64,000 nt of DNA from Lachnotalea sp. AF33-28 (GTDB lineage: Bacteria; Bacillota; Clostridia; Lachnospirales; Lachnospiraceae): NCBI RefSeq assembly GCF_003477885.1, contig NZ_QUEE01000003.1, forward strand, positions 1 to 64,000, given 5' to 3'. This document shows positions 59,973 through 64,000 of the stretch, piece after piece. Position numbers and translations under genes: made by a program. The notes under the pieces are model-generated. The model was given only the letters and a program-made list of their open reading frames with translations, did not search any database and was not told the DNA's origin. How positions within the stretch are numbered: the first letter of the stretch is position 1; the number at the start of each line of letters is the position of its first letter.

Positions 59973-61544
59973 TTACTGCGGGCAGGATGAACCGTCGCTG
60001 TTCTTTCTGTATTCAACAGGACTTACGCCTGTTTCCCTTTTAAACATTGCGGAAAAATTGGACATATTGGCATACCCGCACCTCACCGCAATCTCGCTCA
60101 CCGTGATATCCGGGTATAACAGCAGCTTTTTTGCCATTTCCAGCTGTTCTTTTAATATATATCTGTTAACGGAGCAGCCAGTGTCTTTCTTAAAACGCCG
60201 GTCCAAATAATCCGGGTTTAAAAACATAGCCTCTGCTATTTTTATCCGGTTCAGATCCTCCTCCAGATGTTCCTTTACATATTTTTTCACTTTCTCCACC
60301 AGTGTCAGAGGCTCCCGAACCTCCCGAAGCGCCTCTGCCACATCGTTAAGGATTCTCTCCACCCAGGCCTGCATGGCCCTTACTGAGCCAATGGCTCCTA
60401 TCCTGTTATAACCGTTGTCCCTATAGTAAAGAAACTGATGGGCATGTATTCCGTTTTCCTGAAGCCCTGCATACAGCACCTGTTCCAAATCATATTGCAG
60501 CATCTGCAGAGCGCTGCGGTTAAGCCGGCCAGTTTCTTTATTCAAGTTAAGCCAGATTGTGATCCGTTCCGACAGTTCCTTTGTTCTTCCGCAGTCAATT
60601 AAGGCCGGCCAGGAAGACATCTCCGGAAGGCAGACCTTAGCTGCTTTTGTCTCCAATTCCTCACCGTCAAAAACGCCGTGTATGCAGCAAACATTATTCA
60701 TAGCAGTCTGGCGCAGCCTGTTTACCTCCTCTTCTGTTTCCCAGGCTCTGCAATATTTTCCCATATATATGCCCATACGGTCCGCCAGCCCGCTGTTGCC
60801 GAACATATCTGCGGCCGCTGCTTTCAGGGTATCGGCTCCGTCTGCATCCGTAAAGCAAAGCGCCGCCATCGCATGGGGTGAAAGAGCAGGAACCCGGTAT
60901 TCACAGTGAAGCCGCTTAAGGATATCTGCCACGGCGGCTTTCAGACAGGTGATTTCCTCTGCAGGCACCGTGTCTGAATAGCTGTGAAACAGGATCGGAA
61001 TCAGTGTCCTGCTCCATTCCGCCTCACAGTTTCTGGCCTCAGCTGCCTGTCGTACCTCTTCTTCACTTCCTAGAAGCCCCCGCAGGCAATCCTCCCAGAA
61101 ATGCTCCTCCCAGGAGGACTTGAACCGATTCCACAGTTCTCCGCCCGCCTGCAGCTTGCGCCGCGCCCTGTCTGTCTCCAGTTTAACAGCGGCCTTTCTT
61201 ATTATTTTATCGATATCCTCCTCCGTTACCGGTTTTAACAGATAGTCAAAACTACCATATCTTAAAGCAGTACGCGCGTAATCAAACTGAGCGTGACAGG
61301 TGAGCATAATCACTTCCAGGCTTGGACAATTCTCCTTTGCCCATTTCAGCAGTTCAAGACCGTCCGTCTGCGGCATCTCTATATCGCAGAGCATCAGATC
61401 CACCTGTTTTTCCAGCAGCAGCTGTTTGGCCCGGGCAGCATTCATAGCAGTGTAAATCTCCGTTACACCTGTCATTTCCCAATCCGTAATGCTAAGCAGG
61501 TCTTCTATGATCAAATACTCATCGTCAACAATCAGCAGATTCAT
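59973..61544 (-). CDS. AraC-type response regulator (YesN type)
   Basis: 523 residues. Receiver domain with IVDDEY, Asp54 (LMLCDIEMPQTDG) and Lys in FDYLLKPVTEED. A middle domain of about 270 residues usual for YesN, then AraC double helix-turn-helix (VEKVKKYVKEHLEEDLNRIKIAEAMFLNPDYLDRRFKKDTG...ITVSEIAVRCGYANMSNFSAMFKRETGVSPVEYRK). Overlaps the kinase gene by 20 bp and precedes its terminator. By location it most likely controls the eight-gene importer/propeller operon. Confidence 0.92.
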   Translation of the reverse strand: MNLLIVDDEYLIIEDLLSITDWEMTGVTEIYTAMNAARAKQLLLEKQVDLMLCDIEMPQTDGLELLKWAKENCPSLEVIMLTCHAQFDYARTALRYGSFDYLLKPVTEEDIDKIIRKAAVKLETDRARRKLQAGGELWNRFKSSWEEHFWEDCLRGLLGSEEEVRQAAEARNCEAEWSRTLIPILFHSYSDTVPAEEITCLKAAVADILKRLHCEYRVPALSPHAMAALCFTDADGADTLKAAAADMFGNSGLADRMGIYMGKYCRAWETEEEVNRLRQTAMNNVCCIHGVFDGEELETKAAKVCLPEMSSWPALIDCGRTKELSERITIWLNLNKETGRLNRSALQMLQYDLEQVLYAGLQENGIHAHQFLYYRDNGYNRIGAIGSVRAMQAWVERILNDVAEALREVREPLTLVEKVKKYVKEHLEEDLNRIKIAEAMFLNPDYLDRRFKKDTGCSVNRYILKEQLEMAKKLLLYPDITVSEIAVRCGYANMSNFSAMFKRETGVSPVEYRKNSDGSSCPQ

Positions 61545-63186
61545 CCGTTCTCCTCTCCTCCGGCAGTTCCATCTTTATCATCGCTCCTCCGGTCTCCTTA
61601 TTGCTGATGGCCAATGCGGCGCAGTCCTGGTAGTGGATCCAGAGCCTGTCCCTGATATTTTGAATGCCGATATGCTCTCTGCCTTCCCGAACGATCTTTT
61701 CATGCCTCTCAAGCTTATGCAGAATATCTTCCGGCATTCCGGCACCGTCATCTTCAACTGTAATACACAGCTTATGGTCCTTCAGCTTTGCAGTTACCGA
61801 TATCAGCAGTTCTCTGGAAAAATCTGCAGCGTATTTTATGGAATTTTCCACAAACGTCAGGATGCACATGGACGGAACACGGCAAAGCTCGGCATCCTCA
61901 TCAATCTCATACCTGAAATGTATGCTGCCGGCATAACGTTGCCTCTGAATGGCCATATAATTCAAAGTGAAATCCACCTCGTCCCTTAACAACACCATAT
62001 CCCCGCTGCCGGAAAATACATGTTTAAAATAATTGATCAGCCAGGTGAGCATCATCTGCACATGGCCGCTGTCCTTTTTCTTATTCAACAGGTAAACGGT
62101 ATTTAACGCATTTAAAAAAAAATGGGGATTGATCTGCAGACGGGAACACTGTTCATAGAGCTCCTGCTTCTTTTTCTCTTTCTCGTATACATCGATTTTA
62201 AGCCTGGATATCTTCTCCATCATGCTGTTAAAGGCACTGCCGACAATATGGTACTCCCCCATATTATCCATATTGGGCATTCGAAGTTCCATCCCTTCCT
62301 CGTCCACCCTTTTCATTATCCCTACAATCAAACGGATTGGCTGAATAAACCAGCGGTACATCGCAATGCACAGAATCGGCAGAAGTATCAGCAGCACGGC
62401 ACCGAATATCATGCTGATCCTGGTAAATGAGCGGATCTCCTCATATAGAGTTCTTACCGGGATCGTTATATTAACCTGAGAATCCGTGCCGCTTACAGGA
62501 ATGCTGACCACCAGATCCGTCCTGCTCCCGCCTCTGTCTTCCGCAGAATCCCCAGCAGTATAATAAACATAATATTCGCTTAAATTCACTGCCTGAATCG
62601 TTTCAATCAGTCTTCCCAGGCTTATCACGCATCCAATGGCCATGGCGTCCGATTCAAACGTTTTTATCAGGTACTGGTTACCGTCAATTTCTATAAGCTT
62701 CCACAAATCCTTTGCTCCAAACCCATCTATCATCAGAAGCGCAAGCTGATCCTTTATTTCCCAGTTGGGCGTTTTCGCGCTTTTTTGTGCCGATGCAACC
62801 AGCATAATGGTGCTGTCCGCTTTCCGATAGGTAAAAAAGTAATCGGCCGGACGATAGACAAGTATATCGTCATTCAGCCTATTATACAGCTTCTGCTTTG
62901 CCAGCGCATTGATCAGCTCGCTGTTTTTTCCCGAATATGCCACATTGTAATATTCTGAAGTATCACTGATGCGCAGCAGATACTCCGCGATACTGTTCAG
63001 ATTTGCTTTCAGGTCATTGGCGTAATATTCTCCCATGGACTGATAGGTTTTTTCCGCCTTGTCCCGGATCGTCCTTATCGCTTTGATATTGCTGTACGCC
63101 AGCATAGCTATCACGCAGATGATGATAACGGCGATGCTCACATTCACTCTGACAAGCACAGACTGCTTCATTTTTCCCGACATCAT
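61525..63186 (-). CDS. YesM-type sensor histidine kinase
   Basis: 553 residues. TM helix at about 12-30 (VNVSIAVIIICVIAMLAYSN), extracellular sensor domain to about 240, second TM (SMIFGAVLLILLPILCIAMYRWF), HAMP, then LQINPHFFLNALNTVYLLNKKK (phospho-His; HFFLN instead of the usual HFLFN), MCILTFVENSIKYAADF and ITVEDDGAGMPEDI. RBS GGGGGGAAATCGG. Senses an extracellular ligand for the downstream YesN-type regulator. Confidence 0.92.
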   Translation of the reverse strand: MMSGKMKQSVLVRVNVSIAVIIICVIAMLAYSNIKAIRTIRDKAEKTYQSMGEYYANDLKANLNSIAEYLLRISDTSEYYNVAYSGKNSELINALAKQKLYNRLNDDILVYRPADYFFTYRKADSTIMLVASAQKSAKTPNWEIKDQLALLMIDGFGAKDLWKLIEIDGNQYLIKTFESDAMAIGCVISLGRLIETIQAVNLSEYYVYYTAGDSAEDRGGSRTDLVVSIPVSGTDSQVNITIPVRTLYEEIRSFTRISMIFGAVLLILLPILCIAMYRWFIQPIRLIVGIMKRVDEEGMELRMPNMDNMGEYHIVGSAFNSMMEKISRLKIDVYEKEKKKQELYEQCSRLQINPHFFLNALNTVYLLNKKKDSGHVQMMLTWLINYFKHVFSGSGDMVLLRDEVDFTLNYMAIQRQRYAGSIHFRYEIDEDAELCRVPSMCILTFVENSIKYAADFSRELLISVTAKLKDHKLCITVEDDGAGMPEDILHKLERHEKIVREGREHIGIQNIRDRLWIHYQDCAALAISNKETGGAMIKMELPEERRTDESADC

Positions 63187-63312
63187 CCGATTTCCCCCCT
63201 GAAATACAGATTACTTTATAAATGATCATATCGAAATGAATTCTTTCCGTCAAGGCATTCCTGTAGACGATTTATAATATTATAATTCACGATCATCGTA
63301 ACTTTTTTGTGT

Positions 63313-63318
63313 TATACT
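63313..63318 (+). promoter_or_regulatory. Possible -10 of the Y-family polymerase gene
   Basis: TATACT at 63313-63318 within TTGTGTTATACTATTG, about 64 bp before the start codon. The -35 is poor. I found no clear LexA box, so SOS control is not shown. Confidence 0.35.
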
Positions 63319-63381
63319 ATTGTAGTAGAAATAACGAGCATTACCAGCCTCCGCCCGAAGCTTGAGAAAGGAGCGTACACC

Positions 63382-64000
63382 ATGTCCGACAACCGAATAT
63401 ATGCAGCCATTGACCTAAAATCCTTTTACGCTTCCGTAGAGTGCCGGGAGCGGAATCTTGACCCTCTGACCACAAACCTTGTGGTTGCGGATCAGAGCAG
63501 AACAGAAAAGACCATCTGCCTCGCAGTCTCCCCCTCCCTGAAGTCCTGCGGCATTTCCGGCAGGCCGAGACTGTTTGAGGTGGTACAGAGGGTAAAGCAG
63601 GTGAATGCTGAACGGCAGAGGAATGCTCCGAATCACAGGTTTGAAGGTTCCTCCTGCAGCGAGACCGAGCTCAAAGCCAATCCGGCGCTGGCGCTGGACT
63701 ACATCGTTGCCGAGCCGCGCATGGCTTACTATATGGAATACAGCACAAGAATCTATGAGATATATCTGAAATATGCGGCTCCGGAGGACATCCACGTCTA
63801 CTCCATAGACGAGGTTTTTCTGGATGTCACCGCATATCTGAAACCCAATCGGATGACCGCGCGGGAATTTACAAGAATGATCATACAAGATGTGCAGGAA
63901 TCCGTCGGAATCACCGCTACAGCGGGCATTGGGACAAATCTTTACCTCTGTAAGACGGCCATGGACATAGTCGCAAAGCGAACCGAACCCGATGAAGGCG
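63382..64000 (+). CDS. Y-family DNA polymerase (DinB/UmuC-like), 5' part
   Basis: Runs off the window: 206 codons visible. MSDNRIYAAIDLKSFYASVECRE is the Y-family palm motif, with the two catalytic acidic sites in AIDLKSFYASVE and SIDEVFLDVT, and LDPLTTNLVVADQSRTEKTICLAVSPSLK typical of the clostridial branch often labelled DNA polymerase V or ImpB/MucB/SamB. Ends at GITATAGIGTNLYLCKTAMDIVAKRTEPDEG, the start of the little-finger-proximal region. Translesion synthesis is expected. RBS AAAGGAGCGT. Unrelated to the sugar operons. Confidence 0.9.
   Translation, partial: MSDNRIYAAIDLKSFYASVECRERNLDPLTTNLVVADQSRTEKTICLAVSPSLKSCGISGRPRLFEVVQRVKQVNAERQRNAPNHRFEGSSCSETELKANPALALDYIVAEPRMAYYMEYSTRIYEIYLKYAAPEDIHVYSIDEVFLDVTAYLKPNRMTAREFTRMIIQDVQESVGITATAGIGTNLYLCKTAMDIVAKRTEPDEG

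Noticed and set aside
63280..63381. LexA/SOS box before the Y-family polymerase
   Set aside because: No convincing palindromic LexA site could be found in the short upstream region.
1..64000. CRISPR arrays, tRNA, rRNA or phage genes
   Set aside because: None were seen; the tandem repeats present are coding repeats or gene-end palindromes.

Overview
The window looks like a chromosomal segment of a strictly anaerobic Clostridia member, most likely Lachnospiraceae. The evidence is the oxygen-sensitive class III ribonucleotide reductase pair (NrdD/NrdG), YesM/YesN-type two-component systems next to sugar ABC importers, GPH-type transport and many glycoside hydrolases. No rRNA, tRNA, CRISPR array, phage module or recognisable insertion sequence was found.

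Layout. (1) 1-11 kb: a secreted protein with four repeated carbohydrate-binding-like modules and a GH30-like domain that is cut short; a sensor kinase/LuxR-type regulator pair; an intracellular glycosidase operon (GH2, GH63-like, serine beta-lactamase-fold hydrolase); a small amidase. The secreted gene and the GH2 operon share a near-identical 22-bp element just upstream of their promoters, so the regulator between them probably controls both. (2) About 11.3-21.5 kb: an AT-rich run of short unrelated genes (GNAT acetyltransferases, flavoproteins, DUF1579, DUF3784, DUF3788, XRE regulator, small membrane proteins), nearly all on the minus strand. Several stop codons are followed by an imperfect palindrome with the core ATTCCAGTTTGTCRGG. 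Two cassettes occur twice in different order, with homology ending at or near these sites. This resembles an integron cassette array but has no integrase in view; it is the strongest candidate for an undescribed system. (3) 21.5-26 kb: MATE exporter, DHFR-like reductase, DUF1266 protein, AraC regulator. (4) 26-33 kb: a GPH transporter, GH78 rhamnosidase and GH3 beta-glucosidase operon, divergent from the AraC gene, probably for uptake and intracellular cleavage of rhamnosylated plant glycosides. (5) 33-40 kb: Mrp-type Fe-S carrier, nrdG, nrdD with a putative NrdR site, and a large hybrid sensor kinase. (6) 40-49 kb: ABC sugar importer and GH95 alpha-fucosidase next to a YesN/YesM pair; both promoters share an operator at identical spacing. 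(7) 49-51 kb: ECF-like sigma factor, DUF2461, DUF1893. (8) 51-63 kb: an eight-gene operon (ABC importer, aldo-keto reductase, two sialidase-like/lactonase-like beta-propeller pairs) followed by its YesM/YesN pair. (9) The right edge holds the start of a Y-family DNA polymerase gene.

Overall this is a run of self-contained carbohydrate-utilisation loci, each with its own local regulator, interrupted by a gene-cassette island. A 46-nt two-hairpin leader element with compensatory base changes occurs before both the GH2 operon and nrdG.
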